The notes under the pieces: model-generated
The model's input: only the letters and a program-made list of their open reading frames with translations
Database searches by the model: none
Told to the model about the DNA's origin: nothing
Made by a program: the position numbers and the translations under genes
Shown: piece after piece, positions 26,653-35,589 of the stretch
How positions within the stretch are numbered: the stretch's first letter is position 1
Layout of the letters: each line of letters begins with the position of its first letter
Assembly: GCF_013141695.1 (NCBI RefSeq)
Contig: NZ_WHNY01000040.1
Coordinates: forward strand, 1 to 64,000
Reading direction: 5' to 3'
Length of the DNA stretch: 64,000 bases
From: Paenibacillus plantarum
GTDB taxonomy: Bacteria; Bacillota; Bacilli; Paenibacillales; NBRC-103111

Positions 26653-27417
26653 CTACATGAACTTCTCTCTCATAAAAGCCAAACTTGCCGCGAATTCTTT
26701 CTCAGGATCATGAACTGTACACTCCGCTGAAATCATCCCCGCATAGCCTGATGCTTTCAATGCCGCCGCGAATTGAGCATAAGGATATTGACCTGTGCCA
26801 GGTGACAACCGCCCCGTATCCGCAAGATGAATATGCTGGAGCCAATCCTTATTTTCAATCAGGGTGGTAATCGGATCTTGCTCCTCATCCATATGGTAGA
26901 AATCTGCCAAAACTCGAATCGTCGGAAGATTCACCTGCTTGGCCAACATCACTGCCTCCGAAACCGTGTTAATGATATTGGATTCCTTACGATTCAAGGG
27001 CTCAATGGCTAGTGTAACACCTGTTCCTTCGAACTCATCTCCGATTCGTGCGAGTAGTTGAAGAAGCTGTTGCTCTGCGCGATTACGTTCCCAACCCTCA
27101 GGAAAATGACGTGCTTTTCCACTGCCGAGAACAGCCGTTTTGGCCCCGATTTTATTTAAAGCGCTTGCAGCTTTATGCACATATCGTCGGATTCTTTCCT
27201 CATCGGCTTCTGGACCGACTACTTTCAAGTCTCCTGGAAAAAATATACTGAATGCCTGTACGGGAAGCGGACTGTTCAAATACATGGGAAGCTTGACGGC
27301 GAAATCTGCCTCATCCTCTAAATTTAATGCTACGAGCGCGCATTCGATATAATCAAAGCCCAATCGCCCAAGTCTCTCCGCTTCTTGAATCCCATTGCAC
27401 CATCCAAATGTGTACAT
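26653..27417 (-). CDS. Sugar phosphate isomerase/epimerase-like TIM barrel
   Basis: AP-endonuclease-2/xylose-isomerase-like barrel of 254 residues. Metal-binding positions: Glu in LAIEPLNRKE, Asp-His in VLADFYHM, His in HIHLADTGR and Glu in SAECTV. This matches the D-tagatose/D-psicose 3-epimerase and IolE group, which interconvert ketoses or cyclitol intermediates. ATG at 27417 follows AGGGAGG by 7 nt; the one at 27423 is too close. Substrate unknown. Followed on the right by the terminator of an UlaG-like gene, so it is its own transcription unit. Confidence 0.83.
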   Translation of the reverse strand: MYTFGWCNGIQEAERLGRLGFDYIECALVALNLEDEADFAVKLPMYLNSPLPVQAFSIFFPGDLKVVGPEADEERIRRYVHKAASALNKIGAKTAVLGSGKARHFPEGWERNRAEQQLLQLLARIGDEFEGTGVTLAIEPLNRKESNIINTVSEAVMLAKQVNLPTIRVLADFYHMDEEQDPITTLIENKDWLQHIHLADTGRLSPGTGQYPYAQFAAALKASGYAGMISAECTVHDPEKEFAASLAFMREKFM

Positions 27418-27540
27418 GTACATTCCTCCCTAACGGCGTATAAGTTCATTTCTCCCTATTTAATATACCAAGAAATAACGACGAAGTGGATCTTTTATTT
27501 ATACAAAAATATGATCTATTCTAAGAAAATCACCTTACGA

Positions 27541-27573
27541 AACACAAAAAAGAACTACCATAAGGCAGTCCTT
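27541..27573 (-). terminator. Terminator after the UlaG-like gene
   Basis: On the minus strand GGACTGCC-TTAT-GGTAGTTC followed by TTTTTTGTG. Confidence 0.8.
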
Positions 27574-27594
27574 TCTCCATACAATCTAAATCAA

Positions 27595-28461
27595 TTATTT
27601 AAAATAGATAAATCGCTCTCCCGCGGACATCATATGGAACTTCTGCGCAGGGTACGTGTGGAACAAATAATCAACGAAGTAAGCCGGATTATCACGATTA
27701 TTGGAAAACATATCAAAGTGGATAGGAATTAGTAGATCCGACCCAATCTCAACGCCGAAATCTGCCCCTTCACGGAAGTTCATATTGCCTACAATTCCTC
27801 TGGAAGTACGTGCATAATCGCCTCCATTAATCGGCAGAAGTGTTACATGAGGCTGAAATTTCTTGGCATGCTCAATCAACTCTGGTGTGACAACCGTGTC
27901 TCCCGTATGGAAGATTCTCACGCCGTTGATTTCAATAAAATAACCCAAATAGTACTGATTCCCATCCTGATCGGTCTCATACGCTGTGTGCGCTCCCGCA
28001 ACAGGGGTAATGGTTACGCCTTCTCGAGAAATCATCTGCTCTTGCTTGGCAGCAATGATTCGGCTTGCATCCACGTCAACTTCATGCAATAAATTCACAT
28101 GTGAAGCTGGTGCCACGAATGTTGTCTCTGGATGAGCCTCAGAAACACCCTTGACCGTAGTTAAATCCATATGATCATTATGGAAATGCGTGAGCAATAC
28201 GATGTTTACATCTAGCTCCTGAGGCGTAAGCGGCGGAGGAATTTCCCTTTTAAATTCCGTATCAGGATTTTCCAATTCAATTGAATAACTTAGATAGGGA
28301 TCAATACAAATAACTTCGTCTGAACTGCCGCCTTTAATCAACGCCCCAGCTTGACCCAAACTCCAAATGGCAACCCCATCCACAGGGACCTGCGTACGTT
28401 GAATTTCCTTCAACAGTGATTCACCAGCATTGTAAATAGGTCTTAAACGTTCTCTTCCCAT
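27595..28461 (-). CDS. UlaG-like metallo-beta-lactamase fold hydrolase
   Basis: MBL-fold enzyme of 288 residues. The metal motif is LLTHFHNDHMDLTT (HxHxDH, near residues 97-110), with further ligands in VAGAHTAYE, FHTGDTV and IPIHFDMF. The overall pattern, including GNMNFREGADFG, resembles UlaG, the L-ascorbate-6-phosphate lactonase that opens the sugar lactone in the ascorbate pathway. No PTS genes are nearby, so ascorbate use is not supported. GGAGTG lies 8 nt before the ATG. Confidence 0.83.
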   Translation of the reverse strand: MGRERLRPIYNAGESLLKEIQRTQVPVDGVAIWSLGQAGALIKGGSSDEVICIDPYLSYSIELENPDTEFKREIPPPLTPQELDVNIVLLTHFHNDHMDLTTVKGVSEAHPETTFVAPASHVNLLHEVDVDASRIIAAKQEQMISREGVTITPVAGAHTAYETDQDGNQYYLGYFIEINGVRIFHTGDTVVTPELIEHAKKFQPHVTLLPINGGDYARTSRGIVGNMNFREGADFGVEIGSDLLIPIHFDMFSNNRDNPAYFVDYLFHTYPAQKFHMMSAGERFIYFK

Positions 28462-28490
28462 GTCGGTTACACTCCATTGGTATCACTATT

Positions 28491-29738
28491 TTATTTGAAA
28501 ATGAAAGGAAACGTAAATGCAACAAAAGCAGCCCAAATCCCATAGACTGGCAAATACTTCGTAACAGCGTCTTGGATGGCAGAGGGTCCTGTTTTGTTTC
28601 GTAAGAAAAGCAGATATGAAACCATAATCCAAATCAGATTGGCCCAAATCAATATATTGACTCCTAGAACAGCAATTCGGTTAGGCGTAATCCCATAAGA
28701 GGAAAGTCTGAACACGATGGCTGATACGGCCACGCTATCAATTATAAGTGCTAGCACAAGTAAAGCAAAGTTTATATAATCTGAAATATTCTTTTTCGCA
28801 TCTGTGCCACTTTCTGTAATGGAGAAAATGGTAACGGCTAGTACACAAAGCAGTATGCCATTGAAGGAAAGCAAGAAATCCCGATCCATGAACGGATTTT
28901 TCCCAACCCCTATAACCGTTATGAGATAGACCAACAAGGTTACCAACACGAGTGGACTGAAAATCTTAGCGATATAAGGCGCGATATTTTTGGCAAGTTT
29001 AAGATTGCGAGAAACGAGATAGGTCGCCACAAGGGATAGCGCAACAGCTCCAAATAACACGACATTTTTGAAATAAAAATCAGCAATATCCATGCCCACA
29101 AATCTAAATAACTGCATAGTTAAACCTGTTAATAATACACCACTTATGGCCATTGTCGCGTAAAGTATGCCAAGTTCACCATTAAATTTCAGATAGGCTA
29201 ACCGAATGCTGCCATGTTTATATTCATTTCCTGTAAAAGCTAGCCCCACTAATACCCATAGGAAGATGGGAAGATGAATATAAGATAACAGGATACTGTC
29301 ATTCTGCTTGAGTGGCAGTATATTCACATAAATGACGGAGACAAGAAACAGCCCTGCAAGTGTATAAATAACATTTCGCCGTGGGGGATTGTTACACACA
29401 AAGTAAGTCGCTATAAATGGTAGCACGCCAAAAGCAAGATTGATTGGAGCTATTGTTTCTTGTTCAACAAAATGGAAAATGATCCGTGTGATGATCCCTG
29501 CCAGTATCGCCAAAATGCCCATGATAAAGAAATCCTTTTGAAACAAGGACGCCTTTTCTGTATGTACATCTTCTTTGAAGTGCAATCTCTCATTCCAAGT
29601 GGCAAGCACCTGTGAATTCGGGTTTTGTTCCCAGGCGTAGGCGAATGTTTTCCTGAATGCTTCAGGTTCTTTTCGAAACATTCGCTCAAGCTCACGGGGA
29701 TTGCCCATATGTTCAATGATCAGGTTGTTACTGTCCAC
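28491..29738 (-). CDS. Polytopic membrane protein of unknown function
   Basis: About 70 soluble N-terminal residues (ERMFRKEPEAFRKTFAYAWEQN) precede about 11 membrane helices; 415 residues. Not assigned with certainty; a DUF4153-like relationship is possible. The GTG at 29738 is the real start: GGAGGAGGG stands 6 nt upstream, whereas the longer frame from 29768 runs through that site. It is the third gene after DUF2975 and XRE genes, so it probably belongs to the same small-regulator operon and is controlled by that XRE protein. Confidence 0.65.
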   Translation of the reverse strand: MDSNNLIIEHMGNPRELERMFRKEPEAFRKTFAYAWEQNPNSQVLATWNERLHFKEDVHTEKASLFQKDFFIMGILAILAGIITRIIFHFVEQETIAPINLAFGVLPFIATYFVCNNPPRRNVIYTLAGLFLVSVIYVNILPLKQNDSILLSYIHLPIFLWVLVGLAFTGNEYKHGSIRLAYLKFNGELGILYATMAISGVLLTGLTMQLFRFVGMDIADFYFKNVVLFGAVALSLVATYLVSRNLKLAKNIAPYIAKIFSPLVLVTLLVYLITVIGVGKNPFMDRDFLLSFNGILLCVLAVTIFSITESGTDAKKNISDYINFALLVLALIIDSVAVSAIVFRLSSYGITPNRIAVLGVNILIWANLIWIMVSYLLFLRNKTGPSAIQDAVTKYLPVYGIWAAFVAFTFPFIFK

Positions 29739-29779
29739 TAGTATCCCTCCTCCATGTATATTAACCAAACGTATTAGTC

Positions 29780-29995
29780 TTACGTTTCCTCGTCACTTTT
29801 GAATTCTAAGATATCCCCAGGCTGACAATCCAAAGCCTTACATATCGCTTCCAACGTAGATATTCGAATCGCTTTGGCCTTACCATTTTTCAAAATAGAC
29901 AGATTAGCTAGCGTAATGCCAACCCTTTCCGAAAGTTCTGTCACGCTCATTTTCCTTTTAGCCAGCATCACATCAATATTGATTATTATCGCCAT
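29780..29995 (-). CDS. XRE-family transcriptional regulator (YozG-like)
   Basis: A 71-residue Cro/CI-type helix-turn-helix protein. The DNA-binding unit is MSVTELSERVGITLANLSIL plus the NGKAKAIRISTLEAICKALDC recognition and packing helices, followed by PGDILEF. ATG at 29995 has GAGG 8 nt upstream; 30004 is too close. It is located 10 nt after a DUF2975 gene, the common pairing seen as YoaS-YozG in B. subtilis. The target is likely its own operon. Confidence 0.88.
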   Translation of the reverse strand: MAIIINIDVMLAKRKMSVTELSERVGITLANLSILKNGKAKAIRISTLEAICKALDCQPGDILEFKSDEET

Positions 29996-30005
29996 TTCAT
30001 TCACC

Positions 30006-30506
30006 TCAGACTATGAAGTCATTTTCTGATTTAATATCGATCGCTTCTTGCAAAAGCCTTTGAAGAACAGCGGCGAAAACAGCAATTACACTGGAAGCAA
30101 ATATAAAGCTCAAACCAATAACGATGAGACCAGGGGCGTCGTCTCTCTCCGCAATGAGATAAAAGAGCGGCAAGCCTAGCACATATAAGATACTGATTGT
30201 GTTTGCACAGTATTTGATATTTTTCAATGCTTTTACAGATAATTCTGAGAAGGCAACGTTCTTATCAATATAACTTAACAGCTTGAAAGCCTGATATAAG
30301 GCAAAGTAAAAGGGTATCGCCGTTGCATAGATATCAAGGTAAAAGAGATATTGCAGATAAGTCTTTCCTGGATATAACTCTACGGCATATCTCCCAAACT
30401 CCGGTACCACGAATATGCACAGTGCAAGTACAGGGAGGCCAATAAGTACGACTGCGATTTTCAAAAATAATGTTGATCCTTGTTTCACCAAAAGCACCTC
30501 TTTCAT
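30006..30506 (-). CDS. DUF2975 membrane protein
   Basis: A 166-residue protein with four membrane helices (about 12-32, 48-68, 93-115, 122-145), matching DUF2975. The conserved segment between helices 2 and 3 is YIDKNVAFSELSVKALKNIKYCA. Members nearly always precede an XRE regulator of the YozG type, as here. Their role is unknown; sensing membrane state for the coupled regulator is speculation. AAGAGGTGC precedes the ATG. First gene of the operon. Confidence 0.83.
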   Translation of the reverse strand: MKEVLLVKQGSTLFLKIAVVLIGLPVLALCIFVVPEFGRYAVELYPGKTYLQYLFYLDIYATAIPFYFALYQAFKLLSYIDKNVAFSELSVKALKNIKYCANTISILYVLGLPLFYLIAERDDAPGLIVIGLSFIFASSVIAVFAAVLQRLLQEAIDIKSENDFIV

Positions 30507-30597
30507 AATTATTGATTTGAATTTACCATATAATTTATCGTTTTACAATAAAACATTATTGAATTTTAGCGTTTTGTTATTGTTTTATTGCTTTTTT

Positions 30598-30646
30598 TAA
30601 TATGGAAAAAGAGTGCCCCGCCACATACTTGGCTTTAGAGGCACTC
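30598..30646 (-). terminator. Terminator after the 621-residue membrane protein gene
   Basis: GAGTGCC / GGCACTC stem followed on the minus strand by TTTTTCC, 18 nt past the stop codon. Confidence 0.75.
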
Positions 30647-30663
30647 TCGTATCCAATTATCTT

Positions 30664-32529
30664 CTACTCCATGACATGGATAGACAACAGCTTGCCATCT
30701 ACCTTAGATTCCTTGAACGTTATCGGTACAACGCCATCAGGGAACGGTACCTCTAGATGGTAAGCACCAACCTCTTCCTCCTTGTTGTCAGATGTCTCTG
30801 TGACTTCATATCCCCCTTGCATGCCTGCCTTTGACAGCAGCTCTAGGAAATTAGGTAAGCTTGCATCTTGATATCGATGATGTAAGTTATCCGTCCACGT
30901 CTGGATATCCCATTCAGGTGCTTTCACGTCTACACCGGACTTCCGCATCGTCTCAAGCAGATTAACGACCGTACGTCCATCTCCTTCCTGCATAGCAGCA
31001 GCAAGTGCAAGGTAAGCTCGGTTAAACATTGCGGTGTCATTCAATTGGTTTTTGGCAGCCAGTAAATTGAACATGTGATCGGTTCGTTGATCTGCAGTGA
31101 ACCAATAGGTGTGGAAATCCATTGGATTCACTGGACTGGTTCCTGTGATCACATATTTCCCGTCATCCGAAACCCGGAATACAGGCGAAATATCGAAGCG
31201 TGTTGGGTATTGTATAACAAATATTTGACTGCCATCTCCACTAACCATGATTTGTACGGATAATGGCTCACGCGGCTCCACGTCACCTGGCAGAATCGAA
31301 GATGAGCCTCTCAAACTAGAATAATAAACATGGCCATCCATAGTGGTCTCTTTGACTAGCCTATACATCAACTGGCTCTTGTGCATGATTGGCTTCACGT
31401 CGATTTGAGTTGAGTTCCCTTGTGCTGTACGAATATTCTCATCCATCTGCCACGTGATCTCTGCTATGCCTCGCAATTCGTCAGGCTTACGATCGCCGGT
31501 TATATCTGGAAGCTTGATTGCTATCTTGTATTCGGCTGACTGCCACAAATACGCTGTATACCTCGTCTTAGACGCATAGTACACATCGGAGAAACTTGTC
31601 AGATACGAAATACCTTCGATCTGTTTTTTACTACCGAAGTCGAACATCCTTAAGTGCTTTCCAGAAGCAGTAAATATTCCTGTAAAGAGTAATACTGGAA
31701 TTAGCAGCACAACTACAACGTTGACCAAGCCGCGAGTTCGAATTTCATCAGTCGGCTGAATCGTACTCTGCTGCTCAGGGGTAATCCTAAGCTTCTCTGC
31801 TAGTATTTGCATAAGCTTATCGATCAACATAGTTCCCACACATGCGTATGCAAGCAACGGTACTGCGTATCCCCACGGTGGTGTTAGTGAACGGAACAAA
31901 CTCACAAGTAGCGTGCAAATCATCGCAAGCAACGCGAGTGGCAGCATGGCACCAAAATTTCGCCTAAACGTACCCGTAGCCTTTGCCAAAGCAGTACTGA
32001 AGCTGATATTTTCGAGAACGATTAAATATGGCGTGAGTGAATAACACATTAAAACAATGATCAAGATGATGCCAATTGGAAAAAAAGCAGCTGCGAAGAA
32101 GATCATCGCCGCGCCAGTCACGAATTGAAAAATCGTCCATGCAATCATATCGCCAAAATATTTGCGCCCACTTGCGAATAGTGGGACTTTCCCCTGGTTC
32201 AACACCCATCCTTTCAGACCGCCTAGGTACATTCCTCGAATAAAACTTTGTATGCCCATTAAGCCTGCAGAGACTAGGAATGCTGCTACTCCCCAAGCTG
32301 GAGTGGCTCCCCTTAGCAGCGAATATGGAACTTTCAAATCAACAAGTGAAGGCATATACAAAGGAATCGTTGCGTTAAAACCAGCTGACTGAACAGCAGC
32401 CCCTGATGGAGTTAACGTTGTCAGCGTATACGGATAGATCGAAAATCCAAAGTAAATGCCGAAACTCACTGCCACTGTTATCGTAACTTCAACGAACAGC
32501 ACCAAAACAATCAAACGGAAATAGGCCAT
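30664..32529 (-). CDS. Membrane protein with large soluble C-terminal domain
   Basis: Not recognised; 621 residues. About seven membrane helices occupy the first 310 residues, with an RNFGAMLPLALLAM segment typical of DUF975/glycerophosphoryl-diester-phosphodiesterase-type membrane domains. The remaining 310 residues lie outside the membrane and look beta-rich (SQIFVIQYPTRFDISPVFRV). AAGGAGGTAAAG stands directly upstream of the ATG at 32529, deciding the start against the 63-nt longer frame. Monocistronic with its own terminator. Could be an envelope sensor or transport accessory protein; no function assigned. Confidence 0.65.
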   Translation of the reverse strand: MAYFRLIVLVLFVEVTITVAVSFGIYFGFSIYPYTLTTLTPSGAAVQSAGFNATIPLYMPSLVDLKVPYSLLRGATPAWGVAAFLVSAGLMGIQSFIRGMYLGGLKGWVLNQGKVPLFASGRKYFGDMIAWTIFQFVTGAAMIFFAAAFFPIGIILIIVLMCYSLTPYLIVLENISFSTALAKATGTFRRNFGAMLPLALLAMICTLLVSLFRSLTPPWGYAVPLLAYACVGTMLIDKLMQILAEKLRITPEQQSTIQPTDEIRTRGLVNVVVVLLIPVLLFTGIFTASGKHLRMFDFGSKKQIEGISYLTSFSDVYYASKTRYTAYLWQSAEYKIAIKLPDITGDRKPDELRGIAEITWQMDENIRTAQGNSTQIDVKPIMHKSQLMYRLVKETTMDGHVYYSSLRGSSSILPGDVEPREPLSVQIMVSGDGSQIFVIQYPTRFDISPVFRVSDDGKYVITGTSPVNPMDFHTYWFTADQRTDHMFNLLAAKNQLNDTAMFNRAYLALAAAMQEGDGRTVVNLLETMRKSGVDVKAPEWDIQTWTDNLHHRYQDASLPNFLELLSKAGMQGGYEVTETSDNKEEEVGAYHLEVPFPDGVVPITFKESKVDGKLLSIHVME

Positions 32530-32651
32530 CTTTACCTCCTTCGATAAACAGATTCCATGATGCGTGGTTAACCCTTCCATTATTTGACTCATTTGGTGAT
32601 TGATTGTTTCGACTTATTGTAATTAAATCTGGGGTTCCGCTCGATAAATTT

Positions 32652-32844
32652 GAATTAGCTGGAAAATATCCATTTATTTTCTAGAAAATTTCTCGAATAA
32701 TCGATTTAACTGTAAAACATGTAGTTAAAACTGCCACTTTTGTTGAGATCGGGTTAAATGGTTAAAATTAACTGCGTTTTTTCCTTCTATTCTGTGTTTG
32801 AAGGGGAATCCCCTAAATTTAACTGTAAAAAATCCATCTATTCG
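32652..32844 (+). repeat. Dispersed AT-rich repeat cluster B (four units)
   Basis: Units at 32652-32680, 32703-32730, 32764-32794 and 32815-32844. The typical unit reads AAATTTAACTGTA then AAAATCCATCTATT. The 142 bp from 32703 to 32844 align without gaps to 60127-60268, with about 24 mismatches by eye. Unit 2 is an inverted pair (TTTAACTG and GTAGTTAAA). The rest of the gap 32593-32960 shows nothing else I can name. Confidence 0.8.
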
Positions 32845-32960
32845 TTTGGCGTCTCCTCCATCACTCCCTCCCTCCGCTTCACAGCTTGTAACCAGCAATC
32901 TACACCTCATCACACAAAAAAAAGAAGTTGCCTCATGGCAAGCTCCTCTCTCTCCTCTTA

Positions 32961-34007
32961 TCACTCAGTTTCCCATAACGAATCTCGAGACAAATTAATA
33001 TAGGCCAATTGCTCCATTTCATTGAGAAAATCAGGCTTCAGATCCATCATACACATGGCTACGTTTAAAAATCGCAGCTTCTTCAGCTTCATTATTTCGA
33101 CCGGTAACTCATGAATCGAGGTATATTGTATTGTTAACTGTTCCAGTTTCTCAAGCTCTCCAATTTCTGCTGGTAAGGCGTTCAGGCTGATTTCTTCCTT
33201 CGACTTTATCTGAAATCCCGGAGTCGGTCGATCCGAGCTTCCGCATTGTATGCAAAGTACTCTAAGGTTCTTCAACTTCGCGATGGATGCTGGAATATAC
33301 GCCAAATCAGCTGTTTGGATGGTCAAACTTTCTAGCTTACTTAACTCAAATAGCTCCTCAGGCAAGTAGTAAAGATCTTGTTCAAAAATGACTAGCTCTC
33401 GCAGCTCTGTAAGCTCCCGAATTTTCTCGGGCAACTCCGTTACATGATGTCGACTAATATATAGCCTATCCGTTTTATGTTTAATGGCATCGTCTAGTAG
33501 ACGATCAAAGTTCTTGTGAGCCTCTATTCTTAGAAAAAGTCCTGTCATTTGATCCATCAATCCCATTGCTTCTTCCTCAGTTACATCCATCCCATACTCA
33601 TCTTCATGGACAATCGAGTACAGGTAGTCTCCGCCACCTTCTTTCAAAAAACATAAGTCTTCCGGAAGTTTAGGGAAGATCCAATCCGACAACTTATTGG
33701 CCATCTGCTTCAGCAGATTCCCGCTTTCTCCACAGCATCTATACAAATAATAAGTTCCCGCGGTATAAAAAGCATGACTGCGATATTGTTCTTTAATTTG
33801 AATAACATCTTCGATATTCTCGCCTTGGATGATGATTGTTTTCACCAAGTAAGGCTCTAACGCTACTAACACGCTTGTGTATAGCTTCTGCTCCCCATCT
33901 GCAAGATGCCATAGTCTTTCGCTAAGTACAAAACATTCCGAGTTTCGTATCGCCAAATCGATGACTTGCGCGTAGGCATCTCCTTTGGGATCTGTATGCA
34001 TTCTCAT
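32961..34007 (-). CDS. Leucine-rich repeat protein
   Basis: A soluble protein of about 348 residues. Residues 1-185 form a unique helical domain; from about 190 to the end come six or so LRRs of the bacterial 23-residue type, with LPEKIRELTELRELVIF, LPEELFELSKLESLTIQ, IPASIAKLKNLRVLCIQ, LPAEIGELEKLEQLTIQ and LPVEIMKLKKLRFLNVA. LRRs mediate protein binding; no signal peptide is seen, so it acts in the cytoplasm. ATG at 34007 has GGAG 9 nt upstream; ATG at 34022 lacks a site. Partner unknown. Confidence 0.8.
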   Translation of the reverse strand: MRMHTDPKGDAYAQVIDLAIRNSECFVLSERLWHLADGEQKLYTSVLVALEPYLVKTIIIQGENIEDVIQIKEQYRSHAFYTAGTYYLYRCCGESGNLLKQMANKLSDWIFPKLPEDLCFLKEGGGDYLYSIVHEDEYGMDVTEEEAMGLMDQMTGLFLRIEAHKNFDRLLDDAIKHKTDRLYISRHHVTELPEKIRELTELRELVIFEQDLYYLPEELFELSKLESLTIQTADLAYIPASIAKLKNLRVLCIQCGSSDRPTPGFQIKSKEEISLNALPAEIGELEKLEQLTIQYTSIHELPVEIMKLKKLRFLNVAMCMMDLKPDFLNEMEQLAYINLSRDSLWETE

Positions 34008-34071
34008 TTGTTGAATCTCCATTTCAAATCGTAGTCATTATGCCAACACAATCAGGGATTGTGACTATTTG

Positions 34072-34248
34072 TTAATTAAACAACCGAGATATTAAAATTG
34101 TAATCGTAGGACCAATTACCACGAACCCTAACAATATGGCAACAAACTTCATTGGTGTCGACAACCCTTTTGACGTTTGCAATTGATCGATTTTTTCGTT
34201 TAATTTCTTCAATTCTTCCAGTATTTCTTTGCTTAATTCATCAGACAT
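34072..34248 (-). CDS. Small coiled-coil/tail-anchored membrane protein
   Basis: A 58-residue protein: charged N-terminal helix ILEELKKLNEKIDQLQ, short linker, then one C-terminal membrane helix (VAILLGFVVIGPTITILISR). Not recognised by family. Upstream GGAAGGTG is 12-14 nt from the ATG at 34248; the GTG at 34263 overlaps it, so the start is not certain. Sits between the glycosyltransferase and LRR genes on the same strand. Confidence 0.55.
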   Translation of the reverse strand: MSDELSKEILEELKKLNEKIDQLQTSKGLSTPMKFVAILLGFVVIGPTITILISRLFN

Positions 34249-34325
34249 ACTAATTGTACACACCTTCCATTTACAAATTTAAAATCCACACAGCATATTT
34301 TACCATAATCAGGAATCTATTTTTC

Positions 34326-34361
34326 GAAAAAAATAGACCCCCGGCTTCATGCTGAGGGTCT
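34326..34361 (-). terminator. Terminator after the glycosyltransferase gene
   Basis: AGACCC(TC) / GGGGGTCT stem followed on the minus strand by a T-rich tail (TATTTTTTTCG). Confidence 0.75.
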
Positions 34362-34366
34362 CCATT

Positions 34367-35572
34367 CTATTTAATCCCATATTCCCTTTTAAACCTAAAA
34401 ATCTCATCAACAGCCTGACGATACCCACCTGATTCTCGAAAAGATTCCCTTATTTGTGCAACAGCAGTCACAAACGATGGCTCACTTAACACCTGATCCA
34501 CCGCTTCCAATAGTTGCTCAGCACTCAAAATTTGCATTTGCAAAGTCACACCTGCTCCGATACTTTCGACTTGGCTAGCAATCATCGGCTGATCAGCGCT
34601 TTGTGGGATGACAAGGAGTGGAACCCCGAAGTAGAGACCTTCATGCGTACTATTCATGCCACCATGTGTGATAAATAATTTCGTGTAGGGCAGCAATTCG
34701 GTTTGTGGAACATAGGGTTTCACAGTAAAGTTAGGTGGAATTTCGCCTAAGTCAGATATTTGAACGTTGTTCCCAATGGACATGACAATGGTATGTTCCG
34801 TATTCCCCAATGCTGCTATACAAAGTTTATAGAAATCAATGGATCGGTTAAATACGGTTCCCAAAGAGATATAAATAGGTTTTTTAACTTGGATTTCTTC
34901 AAAATCATTGTTTTCTGAGCGTAATCGCATTGAGATCGATGGCCCCACGAATTGATAGGACTTGTCGAACGATTCACCATTCGGTTGAAACTCCCTAGTG
35001 GTATACACGATTGTAAGCGTTGCTGGACTACATAATACTTCATAAGGAGAATGGATCTCTACATCATATTTCCCCTTCACCATCATGGTCAGGTTTTGAA
35101 ATTGATCATAAATGGGTTTAGTAATTTCAGCAGAAACGTTGCTTAAGAATTGTTCTATCTCCTGATCAATGGATTCTTTGGACTGCGCAAAAGACGTACA
35201 AGAATTAATTGCAGGAAGTTTAAGAAGTTGAGCAAGTATACGTCCACAACCGAACATGGAATCATGAATGATATAATCGAATTTCTCATCTTTGATCTGT
35301 TCAAGCACGCTTGGTATAACAATGTCTGCGGTAAGTAATAAACCGTTAATTCTCTCCAACATGTAGTTTCTACCACCTGAGATGAAGGCTTTTATAAACT
35401 TTTGGTCGTCAAATGTTCGTACGGTAGCCCCCGTCTTCTCGATTCGCTCTCTAAATGCTTCTATGCAAAAGTACACAACCTCTTCGCCACGGGAAATCAG
35501 CTCCTGCACGACTCCGATCGTTGGATTGATATGTCCCTCGGATCCACCATTTATAAATAAAATGCGCGCCAT
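34367..35572 (-). CDS. MGT-like UDP-glycosyltransferase
   Basis: GT1-family enzyme (macrolide glycosyltransferase/YjiC-like), 401 residues, GT-B fold. The N-terminal domain begins ILFINGGSEGHINPTIG; the C-terminal domain has the donor-binding signature FITHGGMNSTHEGLYFGVPLLVIPQSADQ (near residues 300-328). These enzymes transfer a sugar from a nucleotide sugar to small molecules, often to inactivate macrolides, flavonoids or other hydrophobic compounds. AAGGAGAGG precedes the ATG. It follows a PhzF gene by 17 nt; a shared operon with folD, the 175-residue protein and PhzF is possible. Confidence 0.87.
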   Translation of the reverse strand: MARILFINGGSEGHINPTIGVVQELISRGEEVVYFCIEAFRERIEKTGATVRTFDDQKFIKAFISGGRNYMLERINGLLLTADIVIPSVLEQIKDEKFDYIIHDSMFGCGRILAQLLKLPAINSCTSFAQSKESIDQEIEQFLSNVSAEITKPIYDQFQNLTMMVKGKYDVEIHSPYEVLCSPATLTIVYTTREFQPNGESFDKSYQFVGPSISMRLRSENNDFEEIQVKKPIYISLGTVFNRSIDFYKLCIAALGNTEHTIVMSIGNNVQISDLGEIPPNFTVKPYVPQTELLPYTKLFITHGGMNSTHEGLYFGVPLLVIPQSADQPMIASQVESIGAGVTLQMQILSAEQLLEAVDQVLSEPSFVTAVAQIRESFRESGGYRQAVDEIFRFKREYGIK

Positions 35573-35589
35573 TTCTACCTCTCCTTATG

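Noticed and set aside
32593..32960. Short frames in the repeat region
   Set aside because: Two overlapping plus-strand frames exist but have no ribosome site and are built of repeat sequence.
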